From the NCBI GenBank assembly GCA_965213525.1, contig OZ243889.1, positions 1,240,001 to 1,304,000 on the forward strand: DNA of 64,000 bases, read 5' to 3'. A model generated the notes under the pieces. It made no database searches. It worked only from the letters and a program-made list of their open reading frames with translations, and had not been told where the DNA came from. This document shows, piece after piece, positions 29,133 through 36,844 of this stretch (positions within the stretch are counted from its first letter, which is position 1; every line of letters begins with the position of its first letter). Both the position numbers and the translations under genes were made by a program. Source of the stretch: G965213525 sp965213525 (GTDB taxonomy: Bacteria; Actinomycetota; Acidimicrobiia; Acidimicrobiales; Poriferisodalaceae).

Positions 29133-31861
29133 CCCTTGGCGTCGGCCCACGAGTCGCCGACGCTCACGTTCACCTCGAGGGGCACCGAGAGCTCAGCGGC
29201 GTCGCGCAGCGTCCTCACGGTGAGCTCTCGGATCTCGTCGACCTCGGCGGGCGGCACCTCCACCATCACCTCGTCGTGCACCTGGAGGATCAACGAGCTG
29301 TCGCCCCCGTGGCGGCGGAGCGCCTCGTCGAGGCGGACGAGGGCCACCTTGAAGATGTCGGCGGCGGTGCCCTGGATGGGGGCGTTCATCGCCTGGCGCT
29401 CGGCGGCCTGGCGGACCCGGTAGTTGCCGGCGTTCAGTTCGGGGATCGGGCGACGCCGACCGAAGGCGGTCTCGGCGTAGCCGCGCTCTCGGGCGAGGGC
29501 GACGACGCGATCCATGTAGGCCCGCACGCTGGGGAACGCCTCGAAGTAGGCGTCGAGGATGACCTGGGCCTCCTCGGTGGGGATCGACAGGCGTTGGCCC
29601 AGGCCGAAGGCCTCCATGCCATAGGCGAGGCCGTAGGACACCATCTTGGCCTTCGAGCGCATCTCGACGTCGACGCCGGACGCCTCGACGCCGAACACCC
29701 GGGCTGCGGTCTCGGTGTGGATGTCTTGTCCCCCGGCGAAGGCGGCGGTCAACCCGGGGTCATCAGCGAGGTGGGCGATGACCCGCAGCTCGATCTGGTT
29801 GTAGTCGGCGACCAGCATCTTGTGGCCGCCGCCGGGTACGAAGGCCCGGCGGAACGTGCGGCCCTGGGGGGTGCGCACCGGGATGTTGTGGAGGTTGGGT
29901 TCCTCGCTGGAGAGGCGCCCGGTGCGGGCGACGGTCTGGTTGAACACGGCGTGGATGCGGCCGTCGGGGGCGATCGAGGCGAGGAGGCCCTCGCCGTAGG
30001 TCGAGCGCAGCTTCTCGACCTCGCGGTACGACAACAGGGCCTCGACGAGGGGGTGCTGGTCGCGCAGTCGCTCGAGGGAGGCCGCATCGGTCGACGGCCC
30101 GGTCTTGGTGCGCCGCACCGGTTCGAGCCCGAGCTCGTCGAACAGGATCTCGCGCAGCTGCTTGGTGGAGTTGACGTTGAAGTCACGTCCGGCGAGCCGG
30201 CAGATCTCGGCTCGGAGGCGGTCGCAATCGGCGACCAGACGGGCGTGGAGGGTCTCGAGCTCGCCACGATCGACCCCCACGCCGATCTCCTCCATGCGAG
30301 CCAGGACCGCCACCAGCGGCAGCTCGATGCCATCGAGGAGGGCGGTCAGGCCCCGGTGCTCGATCGACGACCGCAGCGGGCCGACGAGGTGGCTGACCGC
30401 CAGGGCCTCGATCGCCGCGCTCGCCCCGACCTGGGCCGGGTCGTCGTCACCGAGGGCGAGCTGGTCAGGGGGCGAGGCGTCGTCGTCGCCCAGTTGCACG
30501 TCGGTGTAGCGCAGGAGCAGCTCGCCGACGGCGTACCGGGTGTCGGCAGGGTCGATGAGGTAGGCGGCGAGCACCGTGTCGAGCGAGGGCGTGGCGACGT
30601 CGACCCCGTGGCGCATGAGGGCTCGTAGCAGCGGCTTCAGGTCGTGGCCGGCCAACCCGACCCGGCCGGCGGCCCGCCCCAGCGCCTGGATGACCGTCGG
30701 GTCATCGACGACGACGCGGCCCATCCACCCGACCTCGCCCATCGCCGGGTCGATGACCACGGCCGCGCCCTCGAGCGTCTCGGGCCGGTGCCGGTCGCCG
30801 AAGGCCGCCGCCATGGCCAGGCACCCGGTGACCGCTGCACCCCCGCCGGGCTCGCCGGCGTCCGTCGCTCCCGCGGTCCCAGCACCCCCGGACACGCCCA
30901 CGGCGTCGAGGACGGCGACCGCTGCAGCCGCATCGAGCTCGACCACCTCGGCCACGAGGACCTCGGCATCGCTGGCGGCCGGCAGCTGCTCGGCCAGCAC
31001 CTCGGCCAGGCGGTCGTACAGCGAGCGGAACTCGAGGAAGTCGAACAGCCGTCCCACCTCGTCGACGTCGACCTCGCCCCACCCGAGATCGTCGAGATCG
31101 GGAAGGTCGGGAACGTCGCGCACCAGCACCGTCACCGCCAGGTTGCTGCGGGTCTGGGCCTCGCTGGCCCCCAGGTTCTGGCGCAGCTTGGGCGGTTGGT
31201 CATCGAGGTGGGTGAACACCCCGTCGAGCCCTCCGTACGCGTTGAGCAGCTTGGCTGCGGTCTTCTCCCCCACCCCCGGGACACCGGGCAGGTTGTCAGA
31301 CGGGTCGCCCCGCAGGGCCGCGTACTGGGGGTACAGGGCAGGGGTGACGCCGGTGCGCACGGCGATGCCGGCCTCGTCGTAGAGCACGTAGTCCGACACG
31401 CCACGCCGGTTGTAGAGCACCTTGACGTGGGGATCCTCGACGAGCTGGTAGGCGTCACGATCACCGGTGACGATGATGACGTCGTCGCCGCGGTCGCGGG
31501 CTCGGGTGGCGAGCGTGGCGATGACGTCGTCGGCCTCGTAGCCAGCCACCTCGACGGTGGGCATGCGCAGGGCGGCGATGACCTCGCGCACCAGCCCGAA
31601 CTGGGGTGCGAGCAGGTCGGGGGTCTCGCTGCGGTTGGCCTTGTACGTCGGGACCCGCTCGTGGCGGAACGTCGCCTCGGGGCGGTCGAAGGCCACGATG
31701 ACGTGATCGGGACGGTGGTCCCGCAACAGGTTGACCAGCATCGAGGTGAACCCGTAGACGGCGTTGGTGACCTGACCCGATGCGGTGGCCAGATCGGTGG
31801 GGAGGGCGAAGAACGCCCGGTAGGTCAGCGAGTGGCCGTCGAGCAGCATGAAGGTGGACAT
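29129..31861 (-). CDS. polA: DNA polymerase I
   Basis: The 910-residue protein has an N-terminal 5'-3' exonuclease (LLDGHSLTYRAFFALP, GYEADDVIATLA, GDPSDNLPGVPGVGEKTA). A middle 3'-5' exonuclease-like domain lacks the catalytic DxE and is presumably inactive, as in mycobacteria. The polymerase domain has motif A LVADYNQIELRV, motif B RSKAKMVSYGLAYG and motif C QVHDEVMVE. The motif B Tyr replaces the Phe of E. coli Pol I that discriminates against dideoxynucleotides. It acts in repair and Okazaki-fragment processing. Confidence 0.97.
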   Translation of the reverse strand: MSTFMLLDGHSLTYRAFFALPTDLATASGQVTNAVYGFTSMLVNLLRDHRPDHVIVAFDRPEATFRHERVPTYKANRSETPDLLAPQFGLVREVIAALRMPTVEVAGYEADDVIATLATRARDRGDDVIIVTGDRDAYQLVEDPHVKVLYNRRGVSDYVLYDEAGIAVRTGVTPALYPQYAALRGDPSDNLPGVPGVGEKTAAKLLNAYGGLDGVFTHLDDQPPKLRQNLGASEAQTRSNLAVTVLVRDVPDLPDLDDLGWGEVDVDEVGRLFDFLEFRSLYDRLAEVLAEQLPAASDAEVLVAEVVELDAAAAVAVLDAVGVSGGAGTAGATDAGEPGGGAAVTGCLAMAAAFGDRHRPETLEGAAVVIDPAMGEVGWMGRVVVDDPTVIQALGRAAGRVGLAGHDLKPLLRALMRHGVDVATPSLDTVLAAYLIDPADTRYAVGELLLRYTDVQLGDDDASPPDQLALGDDDPAQVGASAAIEALAVSHLVGPLRSSIEHRGLTALLDGIELPLVAVLARMEEIGVGVDRGELETLHARLVADCDRLRAEICRLAGRDFNVNSTKQLREILFDELGLEPVRRTKTGPSTDAASLERLRDQHPLVEALLSYREVEKLRSTYGEGLLASIAPDGRIHAVFNQTVARTGRLSSEEPNLHNIPVRTPQGRTFRRAFVPGGGHKMLVADYNQIELRVIAHLADDPGLTAAFAGGQDIHTETAARVFGVEASGVDVEMRSKAKMVSYGLAYGMEAFGLGQRLSIPTEEAQVILDAYFEAFPSVRAYMDRVVALARERGYAETAFGRRRPIPELNAGNYRVRQAAERQAMNAPIQGTAADIFKVALVRLDEALRRHGGDSSLILQVHDEVMVEVPPAEVDEIRELTVRTLRDAAELSVPLEVNVSVGDSWADAKG

Positions 31862-31871
31862 CTGGGCGCCG

Positions 31872-31877
31872 ATGCTA
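31872..31877 (-). promoter_or_regulatory. -10 element of polA
   Basis: TAGCAT on the minus strand ends 10 nt before the polA ATG; the transcript would start within about 3 nt of the start codon. Confidence 0.45.
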
Positions 31878-31968
31878 CGGCGGGGGTCGCTCGCCGGGGC
31901 GAGGCCGCAGCGCGCTCGGTCACCTCGGTCGCGTCGTCTCGGGGCCCGGGGCGTGGGGGGCCGGGCGG

Positions 31969-32574
31969 TCAGCCTGGCGAGCCGGGGCTGGCGCCGTCGG
32001 TGGCGACGATCGCCTCGGCCACCGCCCGCATCGTCGTGCGGCCCTCCATGGCCCGGCGCTGGATCAGCGAGAAGGCGTCACCCTCGCTCAGTCCCTCGAC
32101 GTCCATGAGCCGCCCCTTGGCCCGGTCGACGACCTTGCGGGTCTCGAGCTGGTCCTCCAGGCCGCGTACGTCGCGATCGAGGCTCTGCAGCTCCCGGAAG
32201 CGCCCGAGCGCCACCTCGATGGCGGCGACGAGGTCGTTGCGCTGGTACGGCTTGGTCACGTAGGCCAGCGCGCCGGCGTCACGGGCCCGCTCGACCAGGT
32301 GGCGTTGGCTGAACGCGGTGAGGATGAGCACGGCAGCCAGCCGGTCACCGGCGATCTCGCGGGCCGCGGTCAGGCCGTCGAGCCCAGGCATCTTGATGTC
32401 GAGCAGGGCGATGTCGGGACGGTGCTCGCGCACCAGGGCGATCGCCTCGTCGCCCCGCCCGCACTCCCCGACCACGTCGTAGCCCTCCTCGCCGAGCAGC
32501 TCGACGAGGTCGAGGCGGATGATGGCCTCGTCCTCGGCCACGACGACGCGAGTGACCGGACCGGGTGCGCTCAT
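31969..32574 (-). CDS. pdtaR: ANTAR-domain response regulator (PdtaR type)
   Basis: The 201-residue protein has a receiver domain with acidic pocket AEDE and phosphoacceptor Asp59 (IALLDIKMPGLDG), then Thr and Lys switch residues (ILTAF, VTKPY). A short coiled coil and a C-terminal ANTAR RNA-binding domain follow (VVDRAKGRLMDVEGLSEGDAFSLIQRRAM). ANTAR proteins act as antiterminators on paired hairpins in target leaders. Position next to polA matches pdtaR of mycobacteria. The start ATG overlaps the upstream gene stop (ATGA). No cognate kinase is present in the window. Confidence 0.92.
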   Translation of the reverse strand: MSAPGPVTRVVVAEDEAIIRLDLVELLGEEGYDVVGECGRGDEAIALVREHRPDIALLDIKMPGLDGLTAAREIAGDRLAAVLILTAFSQRHLVERARDAGALAYVTKPYQRNDLVAAIEVALGRFRELQSLDRDVRGLEDQLETRKVVDRAKGRLMDVEGLSEGDAFSLIQRRAMEGRTTMRAVAEAIVATDGASPGSPG

Positions 32575-32861
32575 CGGCTCGACCCGAGCCGGTCGAGCAA
32601 CCCGTCCTGGCGGGCCAGCAGCCGGTCGATGTCGGCGACGAGCTCGTCACGGCGCCGCCGCATCGCCCCGGCGTGACGTCCGGCGGTGGCCGCTTCGACC
32701 TCGGCGAGCGGGGTCTCTGACACCAGGGACCGCAGGCGGGCGTCGTCGGCGTCGGCGGTGAGCGATGCGAGCTGGTCGTCGACGACCGCCAGCTCAGCGC
32801 GGGCGCGCCCGATCTGCGCCGAGGTGCGGCGCAGCTCTCGCTCCACGTCGGTGCCGAACAC
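32571..32861 (-). CDS. Small coiled-coil protein coupled to pdtaR
   Basis: The 96-residue, highly charged helical protein (VERELRRTSAQIGRARAELAVVDDQLASL...) is predicted to be mostly coiled coil. I choose the GTG at 32861 because TACACT lies 7 nt upstream, the leaderless pattern seen across this window; longer readings would run into the tRNA-Leu gene. Its stop overlaps the pdtaR start, implying co-expression. No function recognised. Confidence 0.7.
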   Translation of the reverse strand: MFGTDVERELRRTSAQIGRARAELAVVDDQLASLTADADDARLRSLVSETPLAEVEAATAGRHAGAMRRRRDELVADIDRLLARQDGLLDRLGSSR

Positions 32862-32868
32862 GTCGGCG

Positions 32869-32874
32869 AGTGTA
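32869..32874 (-). promoter_or_regulatory. -10 element of the coiled-coil/pdtaR pair (leaderless)
   Basis: TACACT on the minus strand ends 7 nt before the GTG at 32861. Confidence 0.45.
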
Positions 32875-32948
32875 GGCACCGCCCCGGAGGGCCTCACCGC
32901 GGTGCCCGGTGGCGCACCACCGGGAGCGACGAGCGGCGGACCGGTGCG

Positions 32949-33031
32949 TGCCCGGGGCGGGAGTCGAACCCGCACGCCCTCTCGGACAAGGGATTTTGAG
33001 TCCCCCGTGTCTACCGTTCCACCACCCGGGC
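32949..33031 (-). tRNA. tRNA-Leu (anticodon CAA)
   Basis: The 83-nt cloverleaf folds by eye: 7-bp acceptor GCCCGGG/CCCGGGC, D-arm GTG...CAC, anticodon stem GGGGA/TCCCT around loop CTCAAAA (anticodon CAA, reading UUG), a long class II variable arm, and T-arm GCGGG-TTCGACT-CCCGC. The discriminator is A; CCA is not encoded. A TACGGT hexamer lies 11 nt upstream. Confidence 0.96.
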
Positions 33032-33042
33032 CGACCCCGGGG

Positions 33043-33048
33043 ACCGTA
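33043..33048 (-). promoter_or_regulatory. -10 element of tRNA-Leu
   Basis: TACGGT on the minus strand, 11 nt upstream of the mature tRNA 5' end. Confidence 0.5.
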
Positions 33049-33069
33049 CCCGCCGGTGGCCGCCGCGGC

Positions 33070-33075
33070 TAGGTT
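33070..33075 (+). promoter_or_regulatory. -10 element of the 38-codon membrane ORF (leaderless)
   Basis: TAGGTT ends 6 nt before the GTG at 33082, the same arrangement as at established genes in this window. Confidence 0.45.
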
Positions 33076-33081
33076 CGGCTC

Positions 33082-33198
33082 GTGTCCACGGTGCTGCGCC
33101 GCACGACGCTGCTCGTGCTGGTCGCTGCGATCGTGGCGATGGGGGTGCGCCAGGTCGCCCTCTGGCTCGCCGAGCGTCGCCTGGGTGCCCCGAGCTAG
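33082..33198 (+). CDS. Putative 38-residue single-span membrane peptide
   Basis: The peptide VSTVLRRTTLLVLVAAIVAM... has a positively charged N-terminus and one hydrophobic helix (about residues 9-30), ending in AERRLGAPS. It is supported by a TAGGTT hexamer 6 nt before its GTG and by its stop lying in the first copy of an 18-bp repeat. It is divergent from tRNA-Leu and upstream of fabD. No homologue recognised; it may be a chance ORF. Confidence 0.45.
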   Translation: MSTVLRRTTLLVLVAAIVAMGVRQVALWLAERRLGAPS

Positions 33199-33244
33199 CG
33201 CACGCCCCCGAGCTAGCGCACGCCCCCGAGCTAGCGCACGCCCC
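33191..33244. repeat. Three 18-bp tandem repeats
   Basis: Three exact copies of CGAGCTAGCGCACGCCCC abut the end of the 38-codon ORF and run into the 55-bp array. The unit's last part resembles the end of the 55-bp unit. Confidence 0.95.
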
Positions 33245-33248
33245 ATAG

Positions 33249-33443
33249 ATCGTGGCGGTCACCACCCGGGCGTGCGACCCCGCCTCGCTCGCACGCCCCA
33301 CAGATCGTGGCGGTCACCACCCGGGCGTGCGACCCCGCCTCGCTCGCACGCCCCACAGATCGTGGCGGTCACCACCCGGGCGTGCGACCCCGCCTCGCTC
33401 GCACGCCCCACAGATCGTGGCGGTCACCACCCGGGCGTGCGAC
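33249..33443. repeat. 55-bp hairpin tandem-repeat array upstream of fabD
   Basis: Three complete and one partial (30-bp) copies start at 33249, 33304, 33359 and 33414 and are almost identical. Each contains a perfect 10-bp inverted repeat, GGGCGTGCGA with TCGCACGCCC around 11 nt, and a shorter GTGG/CCAC stem. The period is not a multiple of three, so the open frames through it are not protein-coding. The remaining 85 nt to fabD hold no recognisable gene. Confidence 0.95.
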
Positions 33444-33528
33444 GATCTCCCGGACGGCGCCGTCGTGGCGCCGGGCGAACCGTAGGACCCGAACCGGCCG
33501 ACCGCGCCGGACGAGGAGGTGCTGAGGG

Positions 33529-34719
33529 GTGCTGGCCTTCACGTTCCCCGGCCAGGGGTCCCAGGCCCCCGGGATGGGTGCCCCGTGGACCGACCACCCG
33601 TCGTGGGAGCTCGTGGCCGAGGCCTCTCAGATCGCCGGGCGCGACGTGGCGGCGTTGCTGCTCGACGCCGACGCCGACGAGCTGCGCTCCACCGAGAACG
33701 CCCAGCTCGCGACGTTCGTGCTGTCGCTCGTCGTGCTCGACGCCGTCGAGCGCGTCGGCGTCGACGCCACCCTCGTCGCCGGTCACAGCCTCGGCGAGTA
33801 CACCGCCCTGGTGGCCACCGGCGCCCTCGACTACGCCGACGGGGTGCGCCTGGTCGACGAGCGGGGGCGGGCGATGGGTGACGCCGCAGCTGCCCGACCG
33901 GGGACGATGTCGGCCGTGCTCGGCCTCGCCGACGAGCGGGTCGAGGCGGCCTGTGCCCGCGTCGTCGAGGAGGTGTGGGCCGCCAACTACAACGCTCCCG
34001 GCCAGGTCGTCATCGCAGGTACCGAAGCCGGCGTCGCTGCGGCCGAGACCGTCGCCAAGGAGCTCGGCGCCAAGCGGGCCCGGCGGCTCAGCGTCGGCGG
34101 AGCGTTCCACACGCCGCTGATGGGAGCGGCCCGCGACCGACTCACCGACGCCCTCGCTGACATCGAGCTGCGCCCGCCCGCCGTGCCGGTGGTCGCCAAC
34201 GTCGACGCGCTCGCCCACGACGGGGCCGACGAGTGGCGAGCGCTGCTCGCCGCCCAGCTCTGCTCCCCGGTCCGCTGGCGCCACAGCCTCGAGACCCTCG
34301 ACGAGGCCGGCGCCCGCACCTACGTCGAGCTCGGCCCGGGTGGGGCGCTGAGCGGGATGGCCAAGCGCACCCTCGAGGGCCGACGCCTCGTGTCGGTGGC
34401 CGCCCCGGTCGACGTCGACGCGCTGCTCACCGCCCTCACCCCCGATGCCGCCGACGGGCTCGACGGCCCGCCCAGCGCCGCCGACGAGGGCGAGCACCTC
34501 TACGTGACCGAACGCATCGTCGTGTCGCCAGCAGCCGGCATCTTCGCCAAGGCCGAGGGCCTCGGGGTCGGCCACGAGCTGTCGGTCGGCCAGGTCGTGG
34601 GCACCGTCAGCGGCACCGAGGTCCGCTCACCCTTCGACGGGTCGGTCATGGGGGTGATGGCGGTGGACGGCGAACGGGTGGCGCCGAGCCAGCCCATCGC
34701 CTGGCTGCGCACCAAGTGA
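33529..34719 (+). CDS. fabD: Malonyl-CoA:ACP transacylase fused to a biotinyl/lipoyl-like domain
   Basis: Residues 1-310 are a FabD acyltransferase: FPGQGSQ at the N-terminus, nucleophile Ser87 in AGHSLGEY, and the catalytic-His region GGAFHTPLM. Residues of about 322-396 form an extra domain with barrel-sandwich features (IVVSPAAGIF, GHELSVGQVVGTV, SPFDGSVMGVMAVDGERVAPSQP) like biotin/lipoyl carriers. The modified Lys in an MKM-type hairpin is absent. Ordinary FabD is about 300-320 residues. The GTG start has AGGAGG upstream. It is the first gene of the fatty-acid cluster. Confidence 0.93.
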   Translation: MLAFTFPGQGSQAPGMGAPWTDHPSWELVAEASQIAGRDVAALLLDADADELRSTENAQLATFVLSLVVLDAVERVGVDATLVAGHSLGEYTALVATGALDYADGVRLVDERGRAMGDAAAARPGTMSAVLGLADERVEAACARVVEEVWAANYNAPGQVVIAGTEAGVAAAETVAKELGAKRARRLSVGGAFHTPLMGAARDRLTDALADIELRPPAVPVVANVDALAHDGADEWRALLAAQLCSPVRWRHSLETLDEAGARTYVELGPGGALSGMAKRTLEGRRLVSVAAPVDVDALLTALTPDAADGLDGPPSAADEGEHLYVTERIVVSPAAGIFAKAEGLGVGHELSVGQVVGTVSGTEVRSPFDGSVMGVMAVDGERVAPSQPIAWLRTK

Positions 34720-34846
34720 TCACGACGCCACGTCGACGAGGCGGCCCCGGCGACCAGGCGGTGTCGGCGTGGGCCAGGATGGGGCGGGCGCACCGCCAGA
34801 CCGCTCCTCGGGGGATCGACGTGTCGCACACACCAGCACCGAAGCC

Positions 34847-35803
34847 GTGACGACGCCACGGGGCATGCGCATCACGGGGACGGGGTCGTTCCTCCCGCCC
34901 AAGGTCGTCACGAACACCGATCTGGCGGCCACGATCGACACCGACGACGAGTGGATCCGCTCGCGCACCGGCATCGAGCAGCGCCACGTCGGCGGATCGA
35001 CGGCATCGCTGTCGATCGAGGCAGGTCGTCGTGCCCTCGATGCCGCCGGGCTCGCCCCAGGCGACATCGACCTGCTGCTGCTGGCCACGACCACACCTGA
35101 TCGGACCTGCCCTGGCACCTCACCGAGCGTGGCGCTCGCCCTCGGGCTCGGTTGCGGCGCCCTCGACGTCCAGGCCGCCTGCTCGGGGTGGATGTACGCC
35201 ATGGTGCTGGCCGACGGCATGCTCGGCCGGGGCATGTCCCACATCCTGGTGATCGGCGCGGAGACCTTGTCCCGCATCGTCGACTGGTCCGACCGCACCA
35301 CCGCCATCCTGTTCGCCGACGGCGCCGGCGCCGGCGTGGTCTCGGCCACCGACGGCGACGGCGACCTCCTCGGCTACGACCTGGCCGCCGACGGCGACGG
35401 CGAGCGCCACCTGTTCGGTGAGGTCGGCGGCTACCTCGAGATGAACGGTCGCGAGGTGTTCCGCAGCGCCGTGCCCCTCATGGCGGGTTCGAGCGAGCGG
35501 GCCCTGGCCATGGCCGGCCTCGGCCCCGACGACGTCGACGTCGTCATCCCCCACCAGGCCAACGTCCGCATCATCGAGGCCTGCTGCAAGCGCCTCGGCA
35601 TCGGCATCGACAGAGCGGTGCTCACACTGCCGTTCATGGGCAACACCTCGGCGGCGACGGTGCCGGTCACGTTGGACCACGCCCTCGCCGAGCGCCGCAT
35701 CGCCGCCGGTGACATCGTGTTGCTCTCGGGCTTCGGCGCCGGCATGACCGCTGCCTCGGCCGTCTTGCGCTGGAGCGGCACGACGGCACCCGGGGCGCCA
35801 TGA
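34847..35803 (+). CDS. fabH: Beta-ketoacyl-ACP synthase III
   Basis: The 318-residue condensing enzyme starts fatty-acid synthesis from an acyl-CoA primer and malonyl-ACP. The catalytic triad is complete: Cys112 (QAACSGW), His236 (PHQANVRI) and Asn266 (MGNTSAA). The GTG giving TTPRGMRITGTGSFLP is chosen; an ATG six codons later (34865) with GGGG just upstream is the alternative. It is followed by fabG with an ATGA overlap. The 127 nt after fabD hold no recognisable gene. Confidence 0.94.
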   Translation: MTTPRGMRITGTGSFLPPKVVTNTDLAATIDTDDEWIRSRTGIEQRHVGGSTASLSIEAGRRALDAAGLAPGDIDLLLLATTTPDRTCPGTSPSVALALGLGCGALDVQAACSGWMYAMVLADGMLGRGMSHILVIGAETLSRIVDWSDRTTAILFADGAGAGVVSATDGDGDLLGYDLAADGDGERHLFGEVGGYLEMNGREVFRSAVPLMAGSSERALAMAGLGPDDVDVVIPHQANVRIIEACCKRLGIGIDRAVLTLPFMGNTSAATVPVTLDHALAERRIAAGDIVLLSGFGAGMTAASAVLRWSGTTAPGAP

Positions 35804-36504
35804 CCGCCAGGGTGGCGCTCGTGACGGGGGGGGCGCGCGGCATCGGGCTCGCCACGGCCCGCACCCTGGCCGCACGCGGGCACCAGGTGGCGGTGACGGT
35901 GCGTGGCGAACCGGTCGACGGGCTGGTGTCGGTGCGGTGTGAGGTCACCGACACCGCATCTGTCGATGCCGCCTTCGCCGAGGTCGAGGACCGCCTCGGT
36001 CCCGTCGAGGTGCTCGTCGCCAACGCCGGGGTGACCCGAGACCATCTGCTGGTGCGGATGGGCGACGACGACTTCACCGACGTCGTGGACACGAACCTGA
36101 CCGGGGCCTGGCGGGTGGCCAAGCGGGCGAGCAGGTCGATGATGCGGGCCCGGTGGGGTCGCATCGTGTTCGTCTCCAGCGTGGTGGCCTCCACCGGTCA
36201 GGCCGGCCAGACGAACTACGCCGCCTCCAAGGCCGGACTCGTCGGCCTCGCCCGCTCGATCGCTCGTGAGCTGGCCACCCGGGGCGTCACCGCCAACGTC
36301 GTGGCGCCCGGACCGGTCGACACCGCCATGCTCGCCGCCCTCGACGACACCACTCGCGACGAGATCGTCGCCCGGGTGCCGATCGGCCGCTGCGCCACCC
36401 CCGACGAGGTGGCGGCGGCGATCGCCTTCCTCGCCGGTGACGACGCGGGCGCCATCACCGGCGCCGTCGTGCCCGTCGACGGCGGCCTGGGGCTCGGCCG
36501 GTGA
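35800..36504 (+). CDS. fabG: 3-oxoacyl-ACP reductase
   Basis: The 234-residue short-chain dehydrogenase has the NADP-binding TGGARGIG, NAG motif (VANAGVT), catalytic Ser (FVSSVVAS) and the YAASK Tyr/Lys pair, ending in PVDGGLGLGR. It reduces beta-ketoacyl-ACP in chain elongation. Its placement between fabH and acpP, with a four-base overlap with fabH, supports the FabG role over a general SDR. Confidence 0.93.
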   Translation: MTARVALVTGGARGIGLATARTLAARGHQVAVTVRGEPVDGLVSVRCEVTDTASVDAAFAEVEDRLGPVEVLVANAGVTRDHLLVRMGDDDFTDVVDTNLTGAWRVAKRASRSMMRARWGRIVFVSSVVASTGQAGQTNYAASKAGLVGLARSIARELATRGVTANVVAPGPVDTAMLAALDDTTRDEIVARVPIGRCATPDEVAAAIAFLAGDDAGAITGAVVPVDGGLGLGR

Positions 36505-36569
36505 GGCGGGTGGCGTCGAGGCGGTCGCAGCCACACCGAGCGCGACGGCCTCGGCGCAGACGTGTAAAC

Positions 36570-36584
36570 GTTGGTTCGAACAAC
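36570..36584. promoter_or_regulatory. AT-richer imperfect palindrome upstream of acpP
   Basis: GTTGGTTCGAACAAC sits in the 103-nt gap between fabG and acpP, just after GTGTAAAC, a local AT-rich patch in otherwise GC-rich DNA. It could be an operator or part of an acpP promoter; no TANNNT at leaderless spacing is present. Confidence 0.35.
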
Positions 36585-36607
36585 TACGAGGATCCCGAGG
36601 GGATGAC

Positions 36608-36844
36608 GTGAGCGAAGAGCTGTTCGAGCGTTTCAAGGCACAGGCCGTCGAGGTCCTCTCGGTCGATGCGTCCAAGGTCGTCAAGGAGGCCTCCTTCGCC
36701 GATGACCTCGACGCCGACAGCCTCGACCTCGTCGAGCTGGTGATGGCCCTCGAGGAGGAGTTCGACGTGTCGGTCGAGGAGGAGGAGCTCGAGGGCGTGA
36801 CCACCGTCGGGCAGGCCTACGACCTGATCACCGCCAAGCTGTGA
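36608..36844 (+). CDS. acpP: Acyl carrier protein
   Basis: The 78-residue acidic protein has the phosphopantetheine site Ser38 in DLDADSLDLVEL and the typical helix pattern (VMALEEEFDVSVEEEELEGVTTVGQAYDLI). The GTG start has a CGAGGGGA site upstream; the longer in-frame ORF upstream would lie in fabG. It carries growing acyl chains between the cluster's enzymes. Its stop overlaps the fabF start (GTGA). Confidence 0.96.
   Translation: MSEELFERFKAQAVEVLSVDASKVVKEASFADDLDADSLDLVELVMALEEEFDVSVEEEELEGVTTVGQAYDLITAKL

Noticed and set aside
28224..29423. 399-codon plus-strand frame with repeated AHPRA motifs
   Set aside because: It is the antisense of the 15-bp start-codon repeat and the methyltransferase gene.
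33249..33443. Array as a CRISPR
   Set aside because: Units are contiguous with no unique spacers, and no cas genes are nearby.
33252..33525. Open frames through the 55-bp array encoding repeated VTTRACDPASLARP-like peptides
   Set aside because: The unit length is not divisible by three, so all three frames cycle; no start signal supports translation.
36565..36590. GGTTCGAA as a tRNA T-loop
   Set aside because: No acceptor or anticodon stem pairs around it; it is a short palindrome between fabG and acpP.
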